The notes beneath the pieces were generated by a model that saw only the letters and a list, made by a program, of their open reading frames with translations, did not search any database and was not told where the DNA came from. Below, piece after piece: positions 1 to 6,887 of a stretch of 7,051 nucleotides of DNA. Numbering within the stretch: position 1 is the first letter of the stretch; the number at the start of each line of letters is the position of its first letter. Source of the stretch: Thermoplasmatota archaeon (GTDB lineage: Archaea > Thermoplasmatota > Penumbrarchaeia > Penumbrarchaeales > Penumbrarchaeaceae). The position numbers and the translations under genes were made by a program. The stretch lies in contig JAUVCY010000089.1 in assembly GCA_030595585.1 (NCBI GenBank), positions 1-7,051 on the forward strand, given 5' to 3'.

Positions 1-1121
1 TCCTGAACCCCCTTGAACGTGGGGTTAAGGGCGGATTTAACGTCAGCGGAGATGCAGAACGACCCGGAACAGGTCCTGAGGAGCTCCCTCCTGTTCCCCC
101 TGTGGCCGGACCAATCCAGAAGCTCGTAGAGGGCGAGTTCCAGGAACTGGGATTTCGCCCCGGTATTGCCATCCGAGCCGATCTCCTCCTTGTCGAAGTT
201 CAGGGCGATGCTCCACCTCTTGGGAACCACACCTTCTTTCGCCATTAGCAGGAGGCTTCGGGACGCACAGAAGGCAGATACCCGGTTGTCGTGTCCATAT
301 GACCCTATGAGCCCCCTGTCCAGTCCAATATCCCGGGACCCCTGGGTTGGGACAAGGCAGAGGTCGGAGGAGATGAGGTCCTCCTCACCAACCCCGTATT
401 TGCTCTTTAGATGCTCAAGGACCTCGTCGATGATGGGGGGCCTATCCTCTTCCTCCGGGATCGAGGAGAGCCCACACAGGGCCAGCATCTCCTCTCCGCG
501 AATGCCGTCAGAGAGCTTCCTCTCATTCTGGGCCTTCCTTGACAGGTGCGGTAGAAGGTCCGGGATCACGAAGATGGGCTCGTTCTCCTCTCCGCCCATA
601 TCGACATACGTGCCGTCCTCCTTGACGATCCTTCCGTGAAGGGAAAGGGGTATGTTCACCCAGTGATATTTCTTGATACCCCCGTAATAATGTGTCCTTA
701 GAATGCCCAGACCCGTATCCCTGTCCCCGTCGATCGGGATAGGTTTCAGGTCTATTCTCGGGGAATCGAGGTGGGTGGCCACGAAGTTGGCCCCGCCGAT
801 GAGAGGCTCCTCACCCACAATGCCGATGAGGATCTCCCTGTCCCGGTTCGTGAGGAAGAAACCGGTGCCCGGCACGGGGTCATCGTTCGGTCCCTCCTGG
901 AGGTCGAGAAACCCGTTCTCCTTGAGGATATCCCTCCAGTAGGCCACCGATTCCCTCTCGGTCCTGCACCGGTCCAGAAAATCCATGTACATGGATGAGG
1001 TCTCCTCGACCCCTTTCCTGTCATCTATGGTGTCCACGAGCCATTTCTTCACCCATTCGTTGGGGTCCTTTCTGGCTCTTGACCTTTTTTTCTTGACCTT
1101 CTGGTCCCCTTCCCCGGGCAT
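1..1121 (-). CDS. M18 family zinc aminopeptidase (aminopeptidase I / aspartyl aminopeptidase-like), C-terminus off the window
   Basis: I translated the minus strand from the ATG at 1121 and found 373 codons open to the window edge. The family is recognised from its metal-site motifs in order: VATHLDSPR (His117, Asp119), the THYYGGIKKYHWVN block (143-156), PDLLPHLSRKAQ (187-198), GHDNRV (Asp278), DKEEIGSDGNTGAKS (catalytic Glu312 and metal-binding Glu313) and SADVKSALNP (Asp360). In M18 enzymes these His, Asp and Glu residues hold two zinc ions and activate water to release N-terminal residues from peptides; the enzymes are cytosolic dodecamers. No signal peptide or membrane segment is visible. 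The last zinc-ligand His of the family lies in the missing end; M18 proteins usually run to about 430-480 residues, so roughly 60-110 are off the window. Residues 8-18 are a basic stretch (KVKKKRSRARK) before the conserved fold. GGTGA sits 2 nt before the ATG. Substrate preference (acidic or neutral residues) cannot be read from this. Confidence 0.92.
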   Translation of the reverse strand, partial: MPGEGDQKVKKKRSRARKDPNEWVKKWLVDTIDDRKGVEETSSMYMDFLDRCRTERESVAYWRDILKENGFLDLQEGPNDDPVPGTGFFLTNRDREILIGIVGEEPLIGGANFVATHLDSPRIDLKPIPIDGDRDTGLGILRTHYYGGIKKYHWVNIPLSLHGRIVKEDGTYVDMGGEENEPIFVIPDLLPHLSRKAQNERKLSDGIRGEEMLALCGLSSIPEEEDRPPIIDEVLEHLKSKYGVGEEDLISSDLCLVPTQGSRDIGLDRGLIGSYGHDNRVSAFCASRSLLLMAKEGVVPKRWSIALNFDKEEIGSDGNTGAKSQFLELALYELLDWSGHRGNRRELLRTCSGSFCISADVKSALNPTFKGVQ

Positions 1122-1145
1122 GGTCACCTGAACTGTGGAATATGA

Positions 1146-1154
1146 CTTAAAATT
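1146..1154 (-). promoter_or_regulatory. TATA-like element for the M18 aminopeptidase
   Basis: Read on the minus strand this is AATTTTAAG, the most A/T-rich run upstream of the aminopeptidase. Its centre is about 29 nt from the ATG at 1121. Archaeal transcription usually starts about 25 nt downstream of the TATA centre, so the predicted mRNA would begin within a few bases of the start codon and be leaderless or nearly so. The match to the archaeal consensus is moderate and no strong purine-rich BRE is present. Confidence 0.45.
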
Positions 1155-1286
1155 ATCCCGGGTCTTTTCGAAAAATGGTTTGAATTGGATCCAACATCCA
1201 CTTTCATGATGGGCCCCCGGATAGGTCGATCCCCGATCGTTCCATTGAGCCTTGATAGTGGATGGGATCATGGAGCTGGTGATCTT

Positions 1287-1307
1287 GGACCACTGCTCGG
1301 ACCACTG
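1287..1307 (+). repeat. Tandem direct repeat GGACCACTG, two copies, 12-nt period, just upstream of a TATA box
   Basis: Two perfect copies of GGACCACTG occupy 1287-1295 and 1299-1307, separated by CTC. The second copy ends about 5 nt before the TATA tract, so the pair covers the place where an archaeal activator or repressor would contact or overlap the BRE/TATA. The period is a little over one helical turn, which would place two protein subunits on nearly the same face. That it is an operator is inference; the repeat itself is seen directly. Confidence 0.5.
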
Positions 1308-1311
1308 TAAA

Positions 1312-1323
1312 GTATATATATAT
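1312..1323 (+). promoter_or_regulatory. Strong TATA box of the glycosyltransferase operon
   Basis: An uninterrupted alternating TA tract (GTATATATATATA) preceded by GTAAA, which could serve as a BRE. It is the clearest archaeal TATA box in the window. Transcription would be expected near 1340-1345. This argues against an ATG at 1325, which lies inside the promoter, and for the ATG at 1352 as the first codon, giving a leader of roughly 10 nt. Confidence 0.7.
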
Positions 1324-1351
1324 AATGTATTTGTGTGGGTGCTGGAAAGCC

Positions 1352-2899
1352 ATGGGGGGCAAATTGTTGGCTGGTAGGGATGCAGAGGTGAAGTTCATCA
1401 GGGCTCGAAATAGCCCGCTTACTACACTCGCCCTGTTTATATTCACTGCAGTTTTGGGTCTAACGATCCGGTTTTTCAAATTATCCTACCATTTCAGCGA
1501 GAACGGTACAGATGAGGGAATTCAGCTGATGGCCTCCAGGCTGATGAGCGAGGGATATGTACTGTATCTGGATTTCAACACCATGCAGGCGCCCCTCTTC
1601 CATGGGATATACTCCCTGTTCGGAGGCGATCTACTGATGGCGCGCTCTCTAAGCGTGATCCTCGGTGTTCTGGGTATCATGGCCGTCATGTTCATTATCC
1701 ACAGATACGTCGGCAAATGGCCTGCCCTGTTCATCGGGGTGTTGATGTGCTTCGAATCCTACCATCTCAAGGAGAGCCGATTGGCTTCCATGGACATGGG
1801 GGTAACAACGCTCCTTGTATTCGCATTCCTGTTCCTGTTTTTGACACTTGAGAGGGATAACCGTTACAGACGATATTTTGCCGTGTTCTCCGGACTGTTC
1901 TTCGCCCTTGCCTCCATGACCAAATTATTTGCCGTGATCCCGATGGGGGCCGTATACTGCTGGCTCCTGCTGCAGATGATCATGGACAGAAGGAAAGAGG
2001 GCTGTTTCAGGCCGGAGGAGATCCGGGTAATGGCGATCATACCACTGTCCGTCATTATTTCGGTAGCGGCCATACTGATCATTTTTGGACCTGTTAGGAC
2101 GATAGACGGTATGCTCCTATCCAACCTGGAGGGCAGGGCGGCCCAAGACCTGCTCGAAAGGCTGGGCAGGATCGGGACCTTTCTGCTGTTTGACCTGGGG
2201 GTCCTGATACTGGCGCTAATATCCATTCCGCGGTTCAGGAAGGAGAGGCTGGTTCGGATATCTCTGGTCTGGTTGCTATCTCTCGTTATGTGGTTCGCAC
2301 TTCAACCCATCACCTGGGATCACCACATGACCCTTCTCGTTCCTCCCCTTCTGCTGCTATCTGGATCAGGTGTGAACCGGCTGTTCAGGGCGATGGCGGA
2401 CGTATGGAACAGGCCCCGGTCCAGAAGGACGGTCCAGGAACGTTCACTTCCCATGATCTCCTCTGCTCTTCTCCTGATAATAATGATGAGCTTCGCGATA
2501 CCGGCGATATATACGGTTGCCGCCGTGGAGGAACCGGTAGAGTTCAAGGTGGGCAGGGAATTGGCCTCGATAACCGATGATGGCGATTGGATCCTGTCGG
2601 GAGATCCACTGATCCCCCTGCTGGCCGATAGACTTCAGGTTCCGGAGGCGGTGAACCTCGCCCAGATCTCCCACCCCAAGCTCATGGACGAGGATCTGAT
2701 CGACCTCTGCGAGGAGTACGGTGTGTCCACCGTGGTGATCACATATCGTATCTCTGAATTGACGGCCTTCAAGGAGTACATACAGACGAATTATACGTTC
2801 ATCACGGGATACCTGGAGGATGGCACAGATGGGCCGGATGTTGAACAGGAATGGGAGTATCGGAACTTCCTGATATACAAGAGGGAGGTGTTGATCTGA
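1352..2899 (+). CDS. GT-C membrane glycosyltransferase, PMT_2/GT39-like
   Basis: A polytopic membrane protein of 515 residues that probably moves a sugar from a polyprenyl- or dolichyl-phosphate donor to a lipid, protein or glycan on the outer face of the membrane. The first hydrophobic helix (about 23-42) is followed by an outer loop with the TDEG acidic pair (Asp54-Glu55) at the place where GT-C enzymes carry their catalytic acid, then QAPLFHGIYSLF (79-90), which matches the PMT_2 'P-P-L' loop. About ten further hydrophobic segments reach residue 391. A soluble tail (about 392-515) contains ILSGDPLIPLLADR, typical of the extracytoplasmic end of these enzymes. Start: an ATG nine codons upstream (1325) overlaps the TATA box, so I prefer 1352, which has GGGTG about 10 nt before it. 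It is the first gene of a probable two-gene operon. Sugar, donor and acceptor cannot be told from sequence. Confidence 0.8.
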   Translation: MGGKLLAGRDAEVKFIRARNSPLTTLALFIFTAVLGLTIRFFKLSYHFSENGTDEGIQLMASRLMSEGYVLYLDFNTMQAPLFHGIYSLFGGDLLMARSLSVILGVLGIMAVMFIIHRYVGKWPALFIGVLMCFESYHLKESRLASMDMGVTTLLVFAFLFLFLTLERDNRYRRYFAVFSGLFFALASMTKLFAVIPMGAVYCWLLLQMIMDRRKEGCFRPEEIRVMAIIPLSVIISVAAILIIFGPVRTIDGMLLSNLEGRAAQDLLERLGRIGTFLLFDLGVLILALISIPRFRKERLVRISLVWLLSLVMWFALQPITWDHHMTLLVPPLLLLSGSGVNRLFRAMADVWNRPRSRRTVQERSLPMISSALLLIIMMSFAIPAIYTVAAVEEPVEFKVGRELASITDDGDWILSGDPLIPLLADRLQVPEAVNLAQISHPKLMDEDLIDLCEEYGVSTVVITYRISELTAFKEYIQTNYTFITGYLEDGTDGPDVEQEWEYRNFLIYKREVLI

Positions 2900-2911
2900 G
2901 GGAGGAACATG
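2899..2911 (+). promoter_or_regulatory. Strong Shine-Dalgarno at the glycosyltransferase junction, serving an out-of-frame ATG
   Basis: AGGGAGGAACATG begins at the last base of the first glycosyltransferase stop codon. GGAGG is an ideal ribosome-binding sequence and ATG follows at 2909, the normal distance. That ATG is not in the frame of the downstream gene; it opens 12 codons ending in TGA at 2945-2947. The in-frame ATG of the downstream gene at 2926 is about 20 nt from the GGAGG, longer than usual. Confidence 0.5.
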
Positions 2912-2925
2912 AGAACCCGATCGAT

Positions 2926-4734
2926 ATGTTCCTGTCTCCCAGGGTGAAGGATAGGATCGGAGATCACAGGGTCCTGGGAATGATATCGATCATTTACGTC
3001 CTCATGCTCGCCCTCCTTATAATGGGGTCGGAGAGCTTCTCCTACTTCCAGATATTCTATGCCCTTCTCTCATTGGCCTATCTGATCTTTCTGTTATCTC
3101 TTTACAGATCGAAGATACTGGGCAGGTTCACGTCCCAGCCGTTATGGGTGCAGGGATTGGTAATAATCGGACTGGCAGGTGCGGTGAGGGTGGCATTCCT
3201 CGCCCTTGGGCCCGGCCTATCCGAGGATATCTTCCGGATAGAGGCGAGGGTGGACCTGCTCCTTTCCGGAAGCACACCCTACGAGGACTTCACCGTCAAT
3301 AAACCCCCCCTCTATATTCTGTTCATCGGGATCATCGGCAGGATCTTCGGCAATGAGATACATGTGTACAGGGCGGTTTTCCTGCTTCTGGATGTGGCCG
3401 TTGCATCTCTCATCCTGTTGGCCCCGCGGCTGATGCATTGGAAGGGTTCCTGGGGTGGGTTTGCTGCGATCGCATACGCACTCTGTCCGATCGTACTCCT
3501 GGAGACGAGCCTGGGGTCACATTACGATCCAATAGTGGTCCTGATAGTGCTGTTGGCCGTCATACTGGCCGTAAGGGGGGTCGGATCCACCTCCGGCTTC
3601 CTCCTGGGACTGGGTTTTGGGCTGAAGTTATATCCTGTACTGCTCCTGCCTATCGTTGTTCTCAGGGTAAAGGATGTGAAACAGAAGGGACTGGCGATGA
3701 TCGGTTTCTCCCTCGGCGCCTCGGTCGGCTTCATCCCTTTTCTGCTCATGGGCAATACGAGCGTCCTCCTGTATCTCAAGGAACAGTCAGTGGAGTGGAA
3801 TGCTGGAAACACACTGCTCAACTCCCTGATAATGCAGGCTGAGCCTTTCATGGGCGAATCCACGATCAGGTACCTCTTCATTTTTCTCCTGCTGACAAGC
3901 GTCATGATACTCGTAGTGGGCGTGATCTACAGGAACAGGATCACCCGAACCTGGATGTCCGTGGTCATGATGATGTGGATGCTTCAGCTGAGCATAATAT
4001 TCATGCTCAATGTCAACGTCCACGGTGTGAGCGAGTCCATGGGACACCCTATCACTCTGCTGGTAAATACCCTGATATTCCTGATAGCGATGGCGATCCC
4101 ATGGGTCCTGTTACGCAGGACCGCTGAGATGGCTGGCTCCAGATCCAGGATGCCAAAGGCGATCTTCAACACATTTTACCTTGTAGCCTCGATTTTTCCA
4201 CTGATATTCCTTGTGACGATATTGACCTCTACTGCGCTTGGAGGGCTGGGGCCGTGGAGGTTCTACCTCGGTATGATCGGTATCGTGATGATCGTCACGT
4301 ATCCCCTCATTACGATAATCTCTTCCATTCGAGCGGATCTGACCGGCCTTTCATGGACGAAATTTCCCGTCCCACTTTCCATGTTGATACTGATGCTTCC
4401 GTTCCTCCACCTGGGTTTGAACCAGGGGGTCAAGGTAGAGCGAACTTCGATCCTCAAGGAGATCCTTTCTATCAGGATCGACGATAGGACGATGATGCTG
4501 GCCTCTTTTATTCTTATAACACTCCTGCTCTTCTTCTCGAGCCAGTTCCATCCCTGGTATATCCTGTGGCTGATCCCTTTTCTGCTTCTATCGAAGGATA
4601 AGTGGGCGATAATTGCCTTCCTACCCCTTTTGATCATGGCCCCTTCGCTTCTTTATGGGCCCAGGGATTTCCCCCCGATCTACGGGATCCCCACGGACGT
4701 ACTGGATGGCCTCAGGACCTGCCTCTTCGTCTGA
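2926..4734 (+). CDS. GT-C membrane glycosyltransferase, GT87/DUF2029-like (MptA/B-type) mannosyltransferase
   Basis: A very hydrophobic protein of 602 residues with about 15-18 predicted membrane helices, more than most GT-C enzymes. After three helices an outer loop carries GLSEDIFR (Glu100-Asp101), the expected GT-C catalytic acid, followed by SGSTPYEDF and NKPPLYILF (114-133). LGSHYDPIVV (196-205) and LGLGFGLKLYPVLLLP (227-242) match the conserved 'small-residue-K-x-x-P' helix of GT87/DUF2029 proteins. Near the end SSQFHPWYILW (538-548) resembles the HPWY motif common in polyprenyl-phosphate-mannose transferases. It probably uses a lipid-phosphate sugar donor outside the membrane, in the same pathway as the gene before it. 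Start is uncertain: 2926 leaves a 26-nt gap; ATG 2851 would add 25 hydrophilic residues and overlap the upstream gene by 49 nt, but has no good ribosome-binding site. The exact family and the sugar are inferred. Confidence 0.75.
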   Translation: MFLSPRVKDRIGDHRVLGMISIIYVLMLALLIMGSESFSYFQIFYALLSLAYLIFLLSLYRSKILGRFTSQPLWVQGLVIIGLAGAVRVAFLALGPGLSEDIFRIEARVDLLLSGSTPYEDFTVNKPPLYILFIGIIGRIFGNEIHVYRAVFLLLDVAVASLILLAPRLMHWKGSWGGFAAIAYALCPIVLLETSLGSHYDPIVVLIVLLAVILAVRGVGSTSGFLLGLGFGLKLYPVLLLPIVVLRVKDVKQKGLAMIGFSLGASVGFIPFLLMGNTSVLLYLKEQSVEWNAGNTLLNSLIMQAEPFMGESTIRYLFIFLLLTSVMILVVGVIYRNRITRTWMSVVMMMWMLQLSIIFMLNVNVHGVSESMGHPITLLVNTLIFLIAMAIPWVLLRRTAEMAGSRSRMPKAIFNTFYLVASIFPLIFLVTILTSTALGGLGPWRFYLGMIGIVMIVTYPLITIISSIRADLTGLSWTKFPVPLSMLILMLPFLHLGLNQGVKVERTSILKEILSIRIDDRTMMLASFILITLLLFFSSQFHPWYILWLIPFLLLSKDKWAIIAFLPLLIMAPSLLYGPRDFPPIYGIPTDVLDGLRTCLFV

Positions 4735-4776
4735 TCGAGGTGAGACTCAACCGATCCTTCCAAAAAATAGATTCAT

Positions 4777-4794
4777 ACCGACCAATTGGTCAGT
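4777..4794. promoter_or_regulatory. Palindrome with perfect 12-bp core, possible operator
   Basis: The core GACCAATTGGTC at 4780-4791 is a perfect palindrome without a loop. The flanks AC and GT also pair across a single mismatch, giving an 18-bp imperfect dyad. With no loop it is a poor RNA hairpin but a good shape for a dimeric DNA-binding protein, and dyads of ACC-GACC/GGTC-GGT type are typical of TetR-family operators. It lies 42 bp after the second glycosyltransferase stop and about 35 bp before the TATA box of the MutS-related gene. Regulator and target are not known. Confidence 0.4.
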
Positions 4795-4827
4795 GTGATA
4801 TTTCATACACCCCTTTGGAATCAATGT

Positions 4828-4835
4828 TTTATATG
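4828..4835 (+). promoter_or_regulatory. TATA box upstream of the MutS-related gene
   Basis: TTTATATG is the best TATA match in the 172-bp gap. It predicts a transcript start near 4857 and a leader of about 50 nt that would include the weak ribosome-binding sequence GGGGA at 4895-4899. A second, poorer element, CTTTATCG at 4881-4888, would give a nearly leaderless transcript instead. Confidence 0.45.
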
Positions 4836-4906
4836 TCTGGGTTCGACTGACCTGCACGTGGTTAACACCGATCGTGGTATCTTTATCGTAAAGCGGGGAA
4901 TGATCA

Positions 4907-6874
4907 ATGGATGAACGTTTGACCCCTCTCCTTGAAATAAAGGGCATAGGGGAAGCCAAGATAAGGTCCCTCATACATGGACTTGGTGGGGAGGATAGGT
5001 TGGTCAATGCCCTCCAGGAGGGTGACGTGGCTCTGCTTTCCACGGTCGACCGGCTTTCGGAGAGGATGGCCGTGCAGATGGTGCTGAGATTTCGCGACCA
5101 GGATGTTCTCTCACTTCTGGGAACCCATGGATCTCACGATGTCTATGACGGCATCATGGAGATGGTCCGATCCTACATGCACACCTCTTACTCCCGCAAC
5201 AGAACGTCTCTTCTGGTCCCCCGTGAGGGCCTTGAACGGATGATGGGCTGTTCAAGGGATGTGTTCTCATATCGGGAGCTGCTCGCAGGGATCGATCGGG
5301 AGAGGGTCGAGAAGCTATTGAGCTCCCTCGGAAGAGCACCTCCGCCAAGGAACGTCAGATCATCGTTGAACTACATCCTGCTTGTGGAGAACGATAAGGT
5401 GGTCTCGAGGCTGGAGGAGATGGGGTTGGACCGCAGGTGCATGGTGATCTCGCCCGAGGATGCAGTGGGCAACATCGAGGGCCAGATGGTGTTCGTGTAC
5501 GATACGGGTGAGATCGATGACAGGGACCTTCCTGTCATCGCCTCCGTACCTATTTCCTCCCGGCCTTTTGAGATCGTTCCGGAGATCGCCTTGGATGGCC
5601 TGTACGATAGAAGGGATGCACTTGACAAGGTCGCACAGCTGAGGGAGATATTCGGGGAAAAGAGCGTTGCCCGGGAGGTGGTAACATCCCTTGAAGCCCT
5701 TGCGTCATTGGCAGGTGATATCAGGACCCAGGAGGATATCGAGGTGGTTCTCAACTCCATCAAGGAGGAGTTGGATGACCACCTGAAGGGTGAGATATCA
5801 AGGATGACCCTCAGTGGAGAGGAGGCCCTGACGATCCTCTCCAGGGATGATCCGCTGGTGATAAGGGAGATATACCGGGAGTGCTCCGTAAAGGCCGTAC
5901 GGCTGCTCAAGGAGAGGTTGGGCGTGTCCAGGGACATCTTCAACGTCAGGTATCCAGTGGAGATCATAACCGAGGAGAAGGAGAGGCTGATCGCCGAGAT
6001 AAAGGGTACCGCGGAGGGGGACCGCTTCAGGGAGAAAGTGGAGCTGGCGAGGGGTATAAGAGGTGTTGAGGCCAGCCTTGGGGAGGAGGAGGCCTGGTGC
6101 CAGGAGCTGGATTACAGGTTCGGCCTTGGATGTATGGTGGAGGATCTATCCCTCAGGCCTTTCCAGAGGTCCGAGGGGTGGTTTGGGATCTATAACGGAT
6201 CGCACATCGCCCTGAGGGGTGGGGAGCATCAACCTGTCACCTATCACCTCGGCAGGGTGACTCCCGGGCTGGCCGGTAGATTCCCCCAGATGGACCTCTC
6301 CCCTTCGCGCATAGCGCTGCTCACCGGGGCAAATTCAGGAGGTAAGACCACCCTCCTTGAGACGATCGCGCAGGTCATCATCATGGCCCATATGGGCCTG
6401 CCGGTTCCCGCAGACGAGGCGTATGTCCCCGAGCTCAGCGGCCTGTACATGTACAAGCCAAGAAAGAACCTGGACGCCGGCGGGTTGGAGGGTTTTCTAA
6501 AGGATCTGCTTCCGCTCTCCCTTCGTGTGGATGAGGGGGCGATGATGCTCGCCGATGAACTGGAGGCGATGACAGAATTGGAGGCTGCGTCCAGGATAAT
6601 AGGGACCTTCATGGAGGAGATCGGCAGAAGGGGAGCCTACGGGCTTGTGGTGACCCACATGGCGGGCGACGTCTCCAGATTCACTGATGTGAGGATCGAT
6701 GGGATCGAGGCGAAGGGGCTGGATGAGAACGACGAGCTGATCGTCGATCGGACGCCGAGCATAGGGCGCCACGCCAGGTCGACACCGGAGCTGATACTCA
6801 GGAGGTTACGCTCCCGGTCGTCCGGCGAGGAGAGGGAGCTCTACTCCAGGATATTGAACAGTTTCGATAAGTAG
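4907..6874 (+). CDS. Archaeal MutS-related (MutS2-like) DNA-binding ATPase with N-terminal helix-hairpin-helix
   Basis: A 655-residue soluble protein. Residues 5-62 hold two helix-hairpin-helix units (IKGIGEAKI with GIG at 13-15; then LSERMA at 50-55), which bind DNA without sequence preference. The middle, about 240-400, is charged and helical like the MutS core and clamp. The C-terminal MutS ATPase has Walker A GANSGGKTT (474-482, Lys480), Walker B MMLADE (546-551, Asp550-Glu551) and the switch histidine in VVTHMAG (His584). DAGGLEGFLKDLL (523-535) occupies the ABC-signature position. There is no N-terminal mismatch-recognition domain and no C-terminal Smr nuclease domain, so it belongs with the archaeal COG1193-type relatives, not with MutS1 or full bacterial MutS2. 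Its role is probably in recombination or branched-DNA handling, but it is unproven. Odd point: after Walker B the family usually reads T-E-P-G-A; here it is TELEA (556-560). Start chosen on ATG with GGGGA 7 nt upstream; a TATA box lies further upstream. Confidence 0.88.
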   Translation: MDERLTPLLEIKGIGEAKIRSLIHGLGGEDRLVNALQEGDVALLSTVDRLSERMAVQMVLRFRDQDVLSLLGTHGSHDVYDGIMEMVRSYMHTSYSRNRTSLLVPREGLERMMGCSRDVFSYRELLAGIDRERVEKLLSSLGRAPPPRNVRSSLNYILLVENDKVVSRLEEMGLDRRCMVISPEDAVGNIEGQMVFVYDTGEIDDRDLPVIASVPISSRPFEIVPEIALDGLYDRRDALDKVAQLREIFGEKSVAREVVTSLEALASLAGDIRTQEDIEVVLNSIKEELDDHLKGEISRMTLSGEEALTILSRDDPLVIREIYRECSVKAVRLLKERLGVSRDIFNVRYPVEIITEEKERLIAEIKGTAEGDRFREKVELARGIRGVEASLGEEEAWCQELDYRFGLGCMVEDLSLRPFQRSEGWFGIYNGSHIALRGGEHQPVTYHLGRVTPGLAGRFPQMDLSPSRIALLTGANSGGKTTLLETIAQVIIMAHMGLPVPADEAYVPELSGLYMYKPRKNLDAGGLEGFLKDLLPLSLRVDEGAMMLADELEAMTELEAASRIIGTFMEEIGRRGAYGLVVTHMAGDVSRFTDVRIDGIEAKGLDENDELIVDRTPSIGRHARSTPELILRRLRSRSSGEERELYSRILNSFDK

Positions 6875-6887
6875 GTCTCCGGGGTAT

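Larger units (their letters stand above)
1122..1311. other. Divergent intergenic region without a gene
   Basis: This stretch separates the leftward aminopeptidase from the rightward glycosyltransferase operon. I see no plausible coding frame with a ribosome-binding site and no tRNA-like or hairpin-rich RNA. It holds the minus-strand TATA-like element at its left end and the GGACCACTG direct repeat at its right end. A short inverted repeat, CGATC-CCC-GATCG at 1227-1239, has arms too short to call a site. Confidence 0.6.

Noticed and set aside
166..639. A plus-strand open frame of 157 codons at the left end.
   Set aside because: It lies antisense to the M18 aminopeptidase, whose minus-strand frame has all the family motifs; the plus-strand product is Ser/Pro/Arg-rich with no recognisable fold.
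1227..1239. Inverted repeat CGATC-CCC-GATCG in the divergent intergenic region.
   Set aside because: The arms are only 5 bp and GATC-containing words are frequent throughout the window, so chance is a sufficient explanation.
2851..2925. An N-terminal extension of the second glycosyltransferase by 25 residues from ATG 2851.
   Set aside because: It would overlap the upstream gene by 49 nt, has no good ribosome-binding site, and adds only a hydrophilic stretch not typical of the family. It cannot be fully excluded.
4747..5043. A minus-strand frame of 98 codons crossing the gap before the MutS-related gene.
   Set aside because: It overlaps the start of the MutS-related gene and its promoter, its product shows no recognisable domain, and no convincing start signal precedes it.
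5371..5967. A minus-strand open frame of 198 codons inside the MutS-related gene.
   Set aside because: It is an antisense shadow: Ser-rich low-quality protein, no promoter or ribosome-binding site, and it is fully covered by a well-supported gene on the other strand.
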